Shown: one piece after another, positions 35,769 through 44,725 of the stretch
Layout of the letters: every line of letters starts with the position of its first letter
Numbering within the stretch: position 1 is the stretch's first letter
Source: Clostridium tertium
Lineage (GTDB): Bacteria; Bacillota; Clostridia; Clostridiales; Clostridiaceae
Assembly: GCF_017873245.1 (NCBI RefSeq)
Contig: NZ_JAGGJY010000017.1
Coordinates: 1 to 64,000 of the forward strand
Direction: 5' to 3'
Length of the DNA: 64,000 nucleotides
The notes under the pieces: model-generated
What the model was told of the DNA's origin: nothing
The model's input: the letters and a program-made list of their open reading frames with translations, nothing else
The model's database searches: none
Program-made: the position numbers and the translations under genes

Positions 35769-37997
35769 ATGGAATGTCTAAACGGAATAGTAGAATCTAT
35801 TGTATTCAAAAGTGATGATACAGGATATGTTGTATCAAAGGTAAGGATAGATAAAGATTGTATAAATGCAGTTGGAATAGTTCCTTTTTTAAAGGAAGGG
35901 CAACATGTTAAGTTAAAAGGACAATGGGTTCTTCATAAGCAATTTGGACGTCAGTTTAATATAGATGAATATGAAGAAGTATTACCAGATTCCATAGATG
36001 GAATTAAAAAATATTTGAGTACAGGTATAATTCATGGAATAGGTCCAATAACTGCTAAAAAAATTGTTGATAGATTTAAGGAAGAAACTTTAGATATATT
36101 AGAAAATCATATTGAAAGACTTCAAGAAATTGAAGGTATTGGTGAAAAGAAATTTAGGATAATTTATGAATCTTATATAGAACAAAAAGATTTAAAAGAT
36201 ATAATAATATATTTTCAAGGTCATGGGATGACAACTAACCAATGCATAAAAATATATAAAAAGTTTGGGGTAGATGCTAAGGCTATTGTTTCAGAAAATC
36301 CTTATATTCTTTGCGATGAGATTTCTGGAATAGGATTTATAACGGCAGATAGAATAGCAAAAAGCCTTGGAATAGAATCTATCTCACCATTTAGAATACA
36401 AAGTGGAATAAGATATATATTGAATCAATTTTCAGCATCGGGTAATACATATATGCCTAAAAATAATTTAATTGATGAAGTATCTAAAATATTAGGTGTA
36501 CCGGGTCAAATGGTAGAAGAAAACTTATATAACTTAGCATTAGAAACTAAAATAAAAATAGAAAAAATTAATGATATAGAAGCGGTGTTTTCATTACCAT
36601 ATTATTATTGTGAATTAGGTGTTACAAATAAAATAATAACATTAAGTATAGAGAACTTTAGAACGATAAATACAGATGTCGAATTTGAAATTGAAACTTT
36701 TGAGAGAAAAAATAAAATGAAATTTGCCAATTCCCAAAGAGAAGCTATTGTTGGAGCTTTTGAAAATGGTATAGAGATAATAACTGGAGGTCCTGGAACA
36801 GGAAAGACTACAATTATAAAATCTATCATAGAAATATATGAAAATAATGGCATGAAGGTTTTATTAGGAGCACCAACAGGAAGAGCAGCTAAGAGAATGA
36901 CTGAATCTACTGGTAGAGAAGCAAAAACAATTCATAGATTATTAGAAATGGGAGTAAGTGAAGATGAAAATTCTTATTATGGAAAAGGAGAATCGGAACC
37001 ATTAGAGGCTGACGTAATTATCATAGATGAGGCATCTATGATAGATATAATGCTTATGCATAGTTTGCTTAAAGCAATAAAGCTTGGAACAAGATTAATA
37101 ATAGTTGGTGATGTAGATCAATTACCATCAGTTGGTGCAGGAAATGTATTAAAGGACTTAATAGAAAGTAATTTTATAAAAGTAGTAAGACTTAAGGATA
37201 TTTTTAGACAAGGAGAAGAAAGTCTTATTGTAACGAATGCACATAAAATTAATAATGGTGAAATGCCGTATATAAATAGAAGAGATGGTGACTTCTTTTT
37301 TGAAAATAAAGACAATGTGGATTTAATATTATCTACAATAATAGATTTAATAAATAGAAGGCTACCTAATTTTAAAAAAGCATGGGATAAGTATAGAGAT
37401 ATTCAAATATTAACACCTACAAGAAAAGGGATATTAGGTGTGCAAAATTTGAATAATAAACTTCAAGAAGTTTTGAATCCTAAATCCCCTAGCAAGAGAG
37501 AAAAAGAGTTGAAAGAAGTTATTTTTAGAGAAGGCGACAAAGTAATGCAAACTAAAAATAATTATTCTTTAAAATGGATTAGAGTTAATGGAAGTGGAGA
37601 AAATGAAGGTGTAGGGGTATTTAATGGAGATATGGGCTTTATTCAAAGCATAAATGAAGAAGAGAAGACAATTACTATAATCTTTGATGATGAAAGAAAA
37701 GTCGTTTATGATTACATATATTTGGATGAACTAGAGTTAGCATATGCAATTACTATACATAAAAGTCAAGGAAGTGAATTTAAGGTAATAATTACTCCAG
37801 CATTTATGGGTTCACCACTATTAATGAATAAAAATTTATTATATACAGCTATAACTAGAGCAAAAGAACTTGTAGTTGTTGTTGGTATTCCAAAGGCTTT
37901 AAAATATATGGTATCTAACACAAGAAGTATGGAGAGATATTCTTCACTTCGAGATAGAATAATAGATATTACAAGTCAAGATGTGTTTAGTGAATAA
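35769..37997 (+). CDS. recD2: RecD2-type SF1 helicase
   Basis: A 742-residue 5'-3' DNA helicase of the RecD2/YrrC group, found in bacteria without needing RecBC partners and linked to mismatch repair and replication-fork maintenance. The N-terminal region has an OB-like segment and helix-hairpin-helix repeats (GIIHGIGPITAKKIV, LQEIEGIGEKK, ISGIGFITADRIA). The motor has Walker A ITGGPGTGKTTIIKS, motif Ia GAPTGRAAKRM, Walker B IIDEASMIDIMLM, DVDQLPSVGAGNVL and the C-terminal AYAITIHKSQGSEF. Full length. It is 15 nt ahead of the degenerate comFA gene, so these and comFC probably share a transcript. Confidence 0.95.
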   Translation: MECLNGIVESIVFKSDDTGYVVSKVRIDKDCINAVGIVPFLKEGQHVKLKGQWVLHKQFGRQFNIDEYEEVLPDSIDGIKKYLSTGIIHGIGPITAKKIVDRFKEETLDILENHIERLQEIEGIGEKKFRIIYESYIEQKDLKDIIIYFQGHGMTTNQCIKIYKKFGVDAKAIVSENPYILCDEISGIGFITADRIAKSLGIESISPFRIQSGIRYILNQFSASGNTYMPKNNLIDEVSKILGVPGQMVEENLYNLALETKIKIEKINDIEAVFSLPYYYCELGVTNKIITLSIENFRTINTDVEFEIETFERKNKMKFANSQREAIVGAFENGIEIITGGPGTGKTTIIKSIIEIYENNGMKVLLGAPTGRAAKRMTESTGREAKTIHRLLEMGVSEDENSYYGKGESEPLEADVIIIDEASMIDIMLMHSLLKAIKLGTRLIIVGDVDQLPSVGAGNVLKDLIESNFIKVVRLKDIFRQGEESLIVTNAHKINNGEMPYINRRDGDFFFENKDNVDLILSTIIDLINRRLPNFKKAWDKYRDIQILTPTRKGILGVQNLNNKLQEVLNPKSPSKREKELKEVIFREGDKVMQTKNNYSLKWIRVNGSGENEGVGVFNGDMGFIQSINEEEKTITIIFDDERKVVYDYIYLDELELAYAITIHKSQGSEFKVIITPAFMGSPLLMNKNLLYTAITRAKELVVVVGIPKALKYMVSNTRSMERYSSLRDRIIDITSQDVFSE

Positions 37998-38012
37998 ATG
38001 AGGAGAGGTTAA

Positions 38013-39035
38013 ATGTTAGATAAAAAATTAATAAACCTAAAAGAGTTTAATAATTGTACATCTAAGATAAATAAATGGTATAATAAGCAATCCAAAATAC
38101 TAACTGTAATAACTAGTCCATATAATAGTACATTTATATTTTTACCGTTAATAAAGTCAATACTAGAACAAAATAAAAAAGTATTATATGTGTGGGCGGG
38201 AACAGATTTTAATAAAGAAATAATAGAGGATTTAAAAAATAATAATTACAAATTTAAATATTCATATATTGAGGAAGAAGAAGGAAATGAGGATTTAGTT
38301 TTTGTAAATTTTAAAAATGTTAATAAAATAAGTAATTGTTATGAGTTATGTATAATTGACGATATAAGTTTATACTCGCTTAGTTTAAAAGAAGAGCTTA
38401 GACAATCTATTGAATATTTATATTTATGTAGTAGAAGGATGATAATATTTTCTGTAGAAAGAATAGTTAACATGGGTAGATGTATATCAGTTTCGGACTT
38501 AACTAGAAACATACCTTTTGTAGAGCCGAGAATAATTACAACTAGAGTAAAGTTAGATGAAGATATGCCTTATACACTATATGATTATTTAATGTGGTTT
38601 AAAAGTAATAATCGAAAGGTTATTATATATGTACCTAATGAAGAAAAGATTAATAAGTTATTTGATTATTATACACAAGAACTAAAGATTAAGGATATAA
38701 AGATAGTTAAATTTTTTAGAGGCGAAAATATAAAAAAAATAGATTCTTTATATAAATTAAAAAATAAAAGCGTTTTTGTAATTACGAATAATGTTAGGGA
38801 ATATAAAATAGATTCAGAGGATATAGATATAGTTGCATTATTTTCTGATGAAATATTTTATAGTTATAAAAAAATAATATACTTTTGTGCTGAGGTTGGA
38901 AAAAATGTAAAGGGAAATAAAACAGGAGAAGTAATTCTAGTTGGTAAGGAAATATCAGAGGATATGGACTTGGCTAAAGAAATAACAAGGGGATATAACA
39001 AGGAAATATGGGAAAAGGGATTATTAAACTATTAA
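38013..39035 (+). CDS. Degenerate ComFA-like protein
   Basis: A 340-residue protein directly before comFC, where competence bacteria carry the helicase comFA. The shape fits a ComFA remnant: strand-helix units around KKVLYVWAGTDFNKEI and CIIDDISLYSL (where DEAD-type Walker B would be), then a second domain with NRKVIIYVPNEEKINKLFDY. The ATP-binding P-loop (GxGKT/S) is missing: the expected place reads TVITSPYNSTFIFL. No zinc cysteines are seen at the N-terminus. I infer loss of ATPase function, though the frame is open and of even length. The gene overlaps comFC by 28 nt. Alternative: an unrelated clostridial protein fixed at this locus. Confidence 0.65.
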   Translation: MLDKKLINLKEFNNCTSKINKWYNKQSKILTVITSPYNSTFIFLPLIKSILEQNKKVLYVWAGTDFNKEIIEDLKNNNYKFKYSYIEEEEGNEDLVFVNFKNVNKISNCYELCIIDDISLYSLSLKEELRQSIEYLYLCSRRMIIFSVERIVNMGRCISVSDLTRNIPFVEPRIITTRVKLDEDMPYTLYDYLMWFKSNNRKVIIYVPNEEKINKLFDYYTQELKIKDIKIVKFFRGENIKKIDSLYKLKNKSVFVITNNVREYKIDSEDIDIVALFSDEIFYSYKKIIYFCAEVGKNVKGNKTGEVILVGKEISEDMDLAKEITRGYNKEIWEKGLLNY

Positions 39036-39652
39036 GAGAGATTATAGATGAGTTACTAGATATAATATATCCACCTAAAAATAAATGTATTACCTGTGAT
39101 AATGAAGTCATAGGTGTATGCCCAATATGTAAAAGTAAGATAATGAGAGTAAAAGAAGAATCTAAGATATTATCATATGGATATTATAGTGGAGTAATGA
39201 AGAAATTAATACTTGAATTTAAATACAATAAAAATTTTTTAGCTGGCAATATATTGGCAGATTATTTATGTGAGTTAATAAATGAAAATAATATTGATGT
39301 AGATGCAATATTATTTATTCCTAGCAGTAAAAAAGCTTTAAAAGATAGAGGATTTAATCAATGTGAGTTTATGGCGCAAAAGATAAGTAGAACATTAAAT
39401 ATACCAATATATAGTGACATAATTAAAGTGAAAAATATAAAAGAGCAAAAAACTTTATCAAAAGAAGATAGATTTAAAAATATAGAAGGTGCTTTTGGAA
39501 TTAAAAGCAATAAAAATATAAAAGATAAAAATATAATTTTAATTGATGATGTAATAACAACAGGTGCGACGCTACTTGAATGTGAAAAACTACTAAAAAA
39601 AAGTGGAGCTAATTCGATAAAAATATTGACAGTTGCAAAAAGTTATATATAA
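39008..39652 (+). CDS. comFC: ComF family phosphoribosyltransferase-like protein
   Basis: A 214-residue protein with an N-terminal zinc ribbon (CITC and CPIC) and a PRTase fold whose PRPP loop is ILIDDVITTGATLLEC; the ALKDRGFNQCEFMAQKIS segment is also typical of ComFC/GntX. In Bacillus and Helicobacter it is needed for DNA uptake, probably acting on incoming single strands in the cytosol. The start at 39008 lies inside the preceding gene. Its last codons contain a consensus promoter for the raiA RNA, with the TAA stop falling inside the -10 box. Confidence 0.93.
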   Translation: MGKGIIKLLREIIDELLDIIYPPKNKCITCDNEVIGVCPICKSKIMRVKEESKILSYGYYSGVMKKLILEFKYNKNFLAGNILADYLCELINENNIDVDAILFIPSSKKALKDRGFNQCEFMAQKISRTLNIPIYSDIIKVKNIKEQKTLSKEDRFKNIEGAFGIKSNKNIKDKNIILIDDVITTGATLLECEKLLKKSGANSIKILTVAKSYI

Positions 39653-39653
39653 T
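39626..39653 (+). promoter_or_regulatory. Consensus promoter of the raiA RNA, inside comFC
   Basis: A perfect TTGACA (39626-39631) and perfect TATAAT (39648-39653) are separated by 16 nt. Six bases later, at 39660, begins the outer helix of the raiA RNA, which is just where transcription should start. Confidence 0.88.
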
Positions 39654-39659
39654 AATAAT

Positions 39660-39867
39660 GTAAAGTTTAGGTCTGTGGATGAAAGTCGATGCCAGTCGCA
39701 GGCAAAACGATCCACGTAAGTTTGGAAAAATTCCTAATGAGCATGGTGCGGTATAGAAGTAAGTCCTACCAAGAAAATTGAGAGGGTTAGTAGTGAGAGG
39801 TTAATTCCGAGTAGCAAAAGCTCCAGTAGGCGAGTGTGGGGTCAAAATCCAGGTCAGCTAACTTTAC
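39660..39867 (+). ncRNA. raiA motif noncoding RNA
   Basis: A 208-nt structured RNA between comFC and hpf/raiA, the place where the raiA motif is known in clostridia. The ends pair: GTAAAGTT (39660-39667) with AACTTTAC (39860-39867). The interior is much richer in G and C than the surrounding DNA, with conserved-looking stretches such as GGTCTGTGGATGAAAGTCG, CAGTCGCAGGC and AAAAGCTCCAGTAGGCGAGTG, and has no open frame. A consensus promoter and a strong terminator frame it, so it is a free-standing RNA rather than only a leader. raiA RNAs are abundant and their loss is reported to affect sporulation and aggregation; the mechanism is not settled. The assignment is from position and recalled sequence pattern. 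Confidence 0.88.
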
Positions 39868-39870
39868 GAA

Positions 39871-39904
39871 AAAATAGCCACTAGTATTTACTAGTGGCTA
39901 TTTT
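39871..39904 (+). terminator. Terminator of the raiA RNA
   Basis: A 16-bp nearly loopless stem (39871-39886 with 39889-39904) is followed by TTTT, 3 nt after the RNA outer helix. It separates the RNA from hpf. Confidence 0.93.
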
Positions 39905-40027
39905 TTATGTATGTAAGAATAAAAGATTTAAAATTTATTAAAATTAAAATATATATAAAACAAGGAGTAAACAGAAGTTTTATTGAGTAAAATAAAGTGA
40001 ATTTTCTGTCAATTGCTCATATTCATC

Positions 40028-40057
40028 TTGATTGAAAAGGTTTCTAAGTAGTATAAT
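40028..40057 (+). promoter_or_regulatory. Candidate promoter of hpf
   Basis: TTGATT at 40028-40033 and TATAAT at 40052-40057 are 18 nt apart, 70 nt before hpf. A second overlapping TATAAT begins at 40057. Confidence 0.55.
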
Positions 40058-40127
40058 ATAATCATAAAACAAACAAATTTAAGACTACTGAGTAAGGTTT
40101 AAGCTTATAGAGAGGGGATGAACTTAT

Positions 40128-40664
40128 ATGAGAGTTTCAGTAATAGCAAAAAATACTACAGCAACACCAGCATTAAAGGAAATGATTGAAAAAAAGCTTT
40201 CTAAGGTAAAAAGATATTTTGATCCAGAGGTAGAAGCAAAAACTACTTTATCAGTGCAAAAAAATAAACAGAAGGTAGAAATAACAATACCGTTTAATGG
40301 AATAATATTAAGAGCTGAAGAAGCAACTGAAGATATGTACAAATCAATTGATTTAGTAGTTGCAAAGCTAGAAAGACAAATTAGAAAACAAAGAACAAAG
40401 TTATCTAGAAGAAACAATGAGTCATTAAGATTCCCACAATTAGATGAAGTTGCTTTAAGCGACGAAGTTGTAGAAACAAATGGAGAAGTTGTTAAAGTCA
40501 AAAGATTTGGAGTTAAGCCTATGTCAGTTGAGGAAGCAGTACTTCAAATGGAGTTAGTGGGACATAATTTCTTCGTATATCAAGATTCAGAAGCAAATAA
40601 AGTATGCGTAGTATATAAGAGAAAAGATGGAGATTATGGCTTATTAGAACCAGATTATATTTAA
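40128..40664 (+). CDS. hpf: Long-form ribosome hibernation promoting factor
   Basis: A 178-residue HPF/RaiA protein. The N-terminal domain (about 1-100: MRVSVIAKNTTATPALKEMI, then DMYKSIDLVVAKLERQIRKQ) binds the 30S decoding site. The C-terminal domain (about 120-175: VKRFGVKPMSVEEAVLQMEL, HNFFVYQD) pairs two ribosomes into inactive 100S particles in resting cells. Length defines the long form. RBS GAGGGGATG precedes the ATG. It has its own promoter downstream of the raiA RNA terminator. Confidence 0.96.
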   Translation: MRVSVIAKNTTATPALKEMIEKKLSKVKRYFDPEVEAKTTLSVQKNKQKVEITIPFNGIILRAEEATEDMYKSIDLVVAKLERQIRKQRTKLSRRNNESLRFPQLDEVALSDEVVETNGEVVKVKRFGVKPMSVEEAVLQMELVGHNFFVYQDSEANKVCVVYKRKDGDYGLLEPDYI

Positions 40665-40692
40665 AATTTTACGAATATTACATTTAATTAAT

Positions 40693-40719
40693 AAAAGGAA
40701 GTGCAATGCACTTCCTTTT
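40693..40719 (+). terminator. Terminator after hpf
   Basis: A 13-bp stem (40693-40705 with 40707-40719) whose centre forms the loop, ending in TTTTT. Confidence 0.9.
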
Positions 40720-40752
40720 TAGTTATAATGTTATTAAAAAGTAACTTATTTA

Positions 40753-40782
40753 TTGAATTAATTATTAGTAAAATGGTATAAT
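40753..40782 (+). promoter_or_regulatory. Candidate promoter of secA
   Basis: TTGAAT at 40753-40758 and TATAAT at 40777-40782 are 18 nt apart. The leader to secA would be about 115 nt and contains the tandem repeat below. Confidence 0.55.
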
Positions 40783-40805
40783 TTATAAATGAAATTCAAT
40801 AAATT

Positions 40806-40851
40806 AAAATTGATAAATAAAATACATGAAAATTGATAAATAAAATACATG
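40806..40851 (+). repeat. Exact 23-bp tandem duplication in the secA leader
   Basis: AAAATTGATAAATAAAATAC plus ATG occurs twice head to tail (40806-40828 and 40829-40851) without a mismatch, between the predicted promoter and the secA start. Confidence 0.9.
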
Positions 40852-40901
40852 TACATGATTAAACTAATTAATAAAATAAAACGATTGGAAGGAAAATTAT
40901 A

Positions 40902-43415
40902 ATGGGATTTTTGGAAAAGTTATTTGGGTCATATAGTGAAAGAGAAGTCAAAAAATTACAAAAACTTGCAGATAAAATAGAAGCCTTAGATCAAACTATG
41001 CAAAGCTTATCAGATTATGAGCTTAAAGCTAAAACTGATGAGTTTAAGAAAAGATTAAAAAATGGTGAAACTCTTGATGATATACTACCAGAAGCTTTTG
41101 CAGTTTGTAGAGAAGCTGCATGGAGAGTTTTAGGTATGAAACACTATAGAGTTCAACTTATAGGTGGTATGGTTCTTCATCAAGGAAGAATTGCAGAGAT
41201 GAAAACTGGTGAAGGTAAGACTTTAGTTGCAACATTACCATTATACTTAAATGCATTAACAGGAGAAGGAGTACATCTAGTAACAGTTAATGATTACTTA
41301 GCAACAAGAGACGTTGAATGGATGGGTAAGTTATACAATTTCCTAGGATTAAGTACAGGATGTATAGTTCATGGCTTAACATCTGAGCAAAGAAGAGAAG
41401 CATATTCTGCAGATATAACATATGGAACTAATAATGAGTTTGGTTTTGATTACTTAAGAGATAATATGGTAATTTACAAAGAGGAAAAAGTTCAAAGAAA
41501 ATTGAACTTTGCAGTTGTGGATGAAGTTGACTCAATACTTATTGATGAAGCTAGAACACCACTTATTATTTCAGGAGCTGGAGAAAAGTCAACTAAATTC
41601 TATAATGTTGCAGATAATTTTGTTAAACAATTATTAGCTGAAGCAGATTATACAATTGACGAAAAAGCTAATTCAGTAATGTTAACTGATGCAGGGGTGG
41701 AAAAAGCTGAAAGAGCATTTGGGATAGATAACTATGCCGATGCAGATCATTTAGAATTACAACACTATATAACTCAAGCGTTAAAAGCTAATTACGGAAT
41801 GAAAATAGATAAGGACTATATGGTGAAGGATGGTCAAGTAATAATAGTTGACGAATTTACAGGTAGACTTATGGAAGGTAGAAGATATTCAGATGGACTT
41901 CATCAAGCTATTGAAGCTAAAGAAGGAGTTAAAATAGAAAGAGAATCAAAAACTCTTGCTACAATAACATTCCAAAACTATTTTAGAATGTATAATAAGT
42001 TATCTGGTATGACAGGTACAGCATTAACAGAGGAAAATGAATTTAGAGAAATCTATGCATTAGATGTAATAGTTGTTCCAACAAATAGACCAATCGCTAG
42101 AGTAGATAAGAGTGATTTAATCTATAAAAACACAAAAGGAAAGTATAATGCTATTATAGAAGAGATAATAGAATCTAATAAGAAAGGTCAACCAGTTCTA
42201 GTTGGTACAGTAAGTATAGAAAAATCAGAGTACTTATCTTCTTTACTAAAGAAAAGAGGAGTTAAGCATAAAGTACTTAATGCTAAATACCATGAACAAG
42301 AAGCAGAAATAATTTCTCATGCTGGTGAATTAGGTAGTGTTACTATTGCTACTAATATGGCAGGTAGAGGAACAGATATTAAGCTTGGAGAAGGTGTTAA
42401 AGAAGTTGGCGGACTTAAGATAATAGGTACAGAAAGACATGAATCAAGAAGAATAGATAACCAGTTAAGAGGTAGATCAGGTCGTCAAGGAGATTCAGGG
42501 GAATCAGTATTCTATATTTCTTTGGAAGATGATTTAATGAGAATATTTGGATCAGAAAAGATTCAAGGATTAATGGATAAATTAGGACTAGAAGAAGATG
42601 AAGCTATTGATCATAAGATGGTAAGTAAAGCAATAGAAAATGCACAAAAGAAGGTTGAAGGTAATAACTTTGACATAAGAAAGAACCTTATCGGTTATGA
42701 TGATGTTATGAATATGCAAAGAGAAGTTATTTACAAACAAAGATCTGAAGTTTTAGAAGGAAAAGACTTGAGAGAACAAATTAATGTAATGGTAAGTGAA
42801 ATAGTATCCGATGCAGTTAAAGCTCATTTAGATGGTGTAAATGAAAACATTGAAGAAGAAATAGGAAGGTTAATTCAATACTTAGAAGATATATGCTTAC
42901 CTCATGGAGCAGTTAAGACTGAGGAGTTAGTAGAATTATCTAATGATGAAATAATTAATAAATTATTAGATATATTAATGAAAGTTTACCATGAAAAAGA
43001 AGAAGAGTTTGGTGAAGAGCACTTTAGAGAAGTTGAAAGAGTAATACTTCTTAGAGTAGTAGACCAAAAGTGGATGGATCATATAGATAATATGGATCAC
43101 TTAAAACAAGGGATAGGACTTAGAGCATATAAGCAATTAGATCCAATACAAGCATACCAAATGGAAGGTAGTGCTATGTTTGAAGAAATGATTAATGGAA
43201 TAAAGATAGATACAGTTAAATTCTTATTCCATATCCAAGTTCAAAAAACTGTTGAAAGAGAAAGAGTAGCAGAAGAAACATCAGCAAGCCATGGTGGGGA
43301 TGATTCAGATGTAAAGAAGCAACCAGTTAGAAATGAACCTAAAGTAGGTAGAAATGATTTATGTCCATGTGGAAGTGGTAAGAAGTATAAGAACTGCTGT
43401 GGAAGAGAAGTATAA
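40902..43415 (+). CDS. secA: Preprotein translocase ATPase SecA
   Basis: An 837-residue motor that pushes unfolded proteins through SecYEG. Walker A is [15 protein letters not shown] near residue 100, the DEAD-like box is [19 protein letters not shown]2 includes [18 protein letters not shown] and [11 protein letters not shown], and the C-terminal zinc tail is [16 protein letters not shown], which binds SecB-like partners or ribosomes. Length is that of the main SecA1 in clostridia. RBS GGAAGG. The surface nucleotidase and the other exported proteins in this window depend on it. Confidence 0.98.
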   Translation: MGFLEKLFGSYSEREVKKLQKLADKIEALDQTMQSLSDYELKAKTDEFKKRLKNGETLDDILPEAFAVCREAAWRVLGMKHYRVQLIGGMVLHQGRIAEMKTGEGKTLVATLPLYLNALTGEGVHLVTVNDYLATRDVEWMGKLYNFLGLSTGCIVHGLTSEQRREAYSADITYGTNNEFGFDYLRDNMVIYKEEKVQRKLNFAVVDEVDSILIDEARTPLIISGAGEKSTKFYNVADNFVKQLLAEADYTIDEKANSVMLTDAGVEKAERAFGIDNYADADHLELQHYITQALKANYGMKIDKDYMVKDGQVIIVDEFTGRLMEGRRYSDGLHQAIEAKEGVKIERESKTLATITFQNYFRMYNKLSGMTGTALTEENEFREIYALDVIVVPTNRPIARVDKSDLIYKNTKGKYNAIIEEIIESNKKGQPVLVGTVSIEKSEYLSSLLKKRGVKHKVLNAKYHEQEAEIISHAGELGSVTIATNMAGRGTDIKLGEGVKEVGGLKIIGTERHESRRIDNQLRGRSGRQGDSGESVFYISLEDDLMRIFGSEKIQGLMDKLGLEEDEAIDHKMVSKAIENAQKKVEGNNFDIRKNLIGYDDVMNMQREVIYKQRSEVLEGKDLREQINVMVSEIVSDAVKAHLDGVNENIEEEIGRLIQYLEDICLPHGAVKTEELVELSNDEIINKLLDILMKVYHEKEEEFGEEHFREVERVILLRVVDQKWMDHIDNMDHLKQGIGLRAYKQLDPIQAYQMEGSAMFEEMINGIKIDTVKFLFHIQVQKTVERERVAEETSASHGGDDSDVKKQPVRNEPKVGRNDLCPCGSGKKYKNCCGREV

Positions 43416-43440
43416 AAAAGTGCCCTTTGGGCACTTTTTT
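43414..43440 (+). terminator. Terminator after secA
   Basis: A 12-bp stem (43414-43425 with 43429-43440), loop TTT, ending in TTTTTT and overlapping the secA stop by 2 nt. Confidence 0.93.
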
Positions 43441-43489
43441 AAAGCTATTAAGCTATTTTAGAGAAATAAAAAAAAGATAGGGTGATTAT

Positions 43490-44591
43490 ATGATAATTAA
43501 GTTAGAATCAGAATTAGCTAAACTTAATGATATAAAGAAAGTTATAAAAGAAATGGGGGCTTCTCTTTGACAAAGAAGCACTGGAAAAGCAATTAAAAGA
43601 ATTAGAACTTCAAATGCAGGAAAATGGATTCTGGGAAGATATAAAAAGAGCAGAAGAAGTTACAAAGGAAAGTAAAAGAATTAAAGACAAAATAGATAGA
43701 TATGAATCATTAGTATCAAGAATTGAAGATGTCGAGATACTAGCAGAATTAATAGATGAAGATGATGAAGAATCTATAGATGAAGTTATAAGAGAGATAA
43801 GGTATATAGAAAAAGATGTAGAAGGTTATAGGATAGAATTACTTTTATCAGGAGAGTATGATAGAAACGATGCTATATTAACACTACATGCTGGAGTAGG
43901 TGGAAGTGATGCAAATGATTGGACTGAAATGCTACTTAGAATGTATACAAGATGGTGTGAAAAAAGAGGTTTCAAGGTAGAAACTCTTGATTATTTAGAA
44001 GGCGATGAAGCTGGAATAAAGAGTGTAACATTAAAGGTAAAAGGCGAGTTTGCATATGGATATTTAAAAGCCGAAAAGGGAGTTCATAGATTAGTAAGGA
44101 TATCTCCTTTTAATGCAAATGGTAAAAGACAAACTTCATTTGCATCAGTTGAAGTACTTCCTGAACTAACAAAAGATCAAGATATTGAAATAAGAAGTGA
44201 AGATTTAAAGATAGATACTTATAGAGCAAGTGGAGCTGGTGGTCAGCATGTAAATAAGACAGAATCAGCAATAAGAATAACACATTTGCCAACTGGAATA
44301 GTTGTACAATGCCAAAGTGAAAGAAGTCAGTTTTCTAATAAAGATACAGCTATGGCAATGCTTAAATCTAAACTTATAGACCTAAAGGAAAGAGCACATA
44401 AGGAGAAAATAGAGGATCTAACAGGTGAATTAAAAGATATGGGATGGGGAAGTCAGATAAGATCATATGTTTTCCATCCATATAATATGGTTAAAGATCA
44501 TAGAACTGGGGAAGAAACAGCTAATTTAAATGCGGTTATGAATGGTGAAATAGATAATTTTATTACTGCATATTTAAAAAATAATAACTAA
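43490..44591 (+). CDS. prfB: Peptide chain release factor 2, with programmed +1 frameshift
   Basis: The gene is split: codons 1-26 run from ATG 43490 to CTT 43565-43567, then an in-frame TGA (43568-43570). Skipping the T moves the ribosome to GAC at 43569 and the frame stays open to 44591. The product is 366 residues, the normal RF2 length. The site is CTTTGAC with a GGGGG run at 43555-43559 as internal Shine-Dalgarno. RF2 reads UGA itself, so low RF2 favours the shift: autoregulation. Family motifs are RISPFNANGKRQTSFA (SPF, stop-codon reading) and ASGAGGQHVNKTES (GGQ, the PrmC target). A plain search finds only the part from 43614. Confidence 0.97.
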
Positions 44592-44608
44592 AAAATTTAT
44601 TGAAGGTA

Positions 44609-44633
44609 AAGGGGCTGTATAAAAACGCCCCTT
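44609..44633 (+). terminator. Terminator after prfB
   Basis: A 7-bp GC-rich stem (44609-44615 with 44627-44633), 11-nt loop, followed by AATTTTT. Confidence 0.7.
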
Positions 44634-44657
44634 AATTTTTAATATAGAGTTTAAAAT

Positions 44658-44724
44658 AAAAGTAGTTACTTTATAACTTAAATAAGTAACTACTTTTTAT
44701 AACTTTAAATAAGTAACTACTTTT
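44658..44724. repeat. Inverted repeat with duplicated arm between prfB and the M28 peptidase gene
   Basis: AAAAGTAGTTACTT (44658-44671) can pair with either of two identical copies of AAGTAACTACTTTT (44684-44697 and 44711-44724). The arm was duplicated with its flank, giving two alternative terminator-like hairpins for the converging genes. Confidence 0.8.
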
Positions 44725-44725
44725 A

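Noticed and set aside
43614-44591. RF2 starting at ATG 43614
   Set aside because: This would drop the first 41 residues of a conserved protein; the upstream frame with CTTTGAC joins perfectly and gives the normal length.
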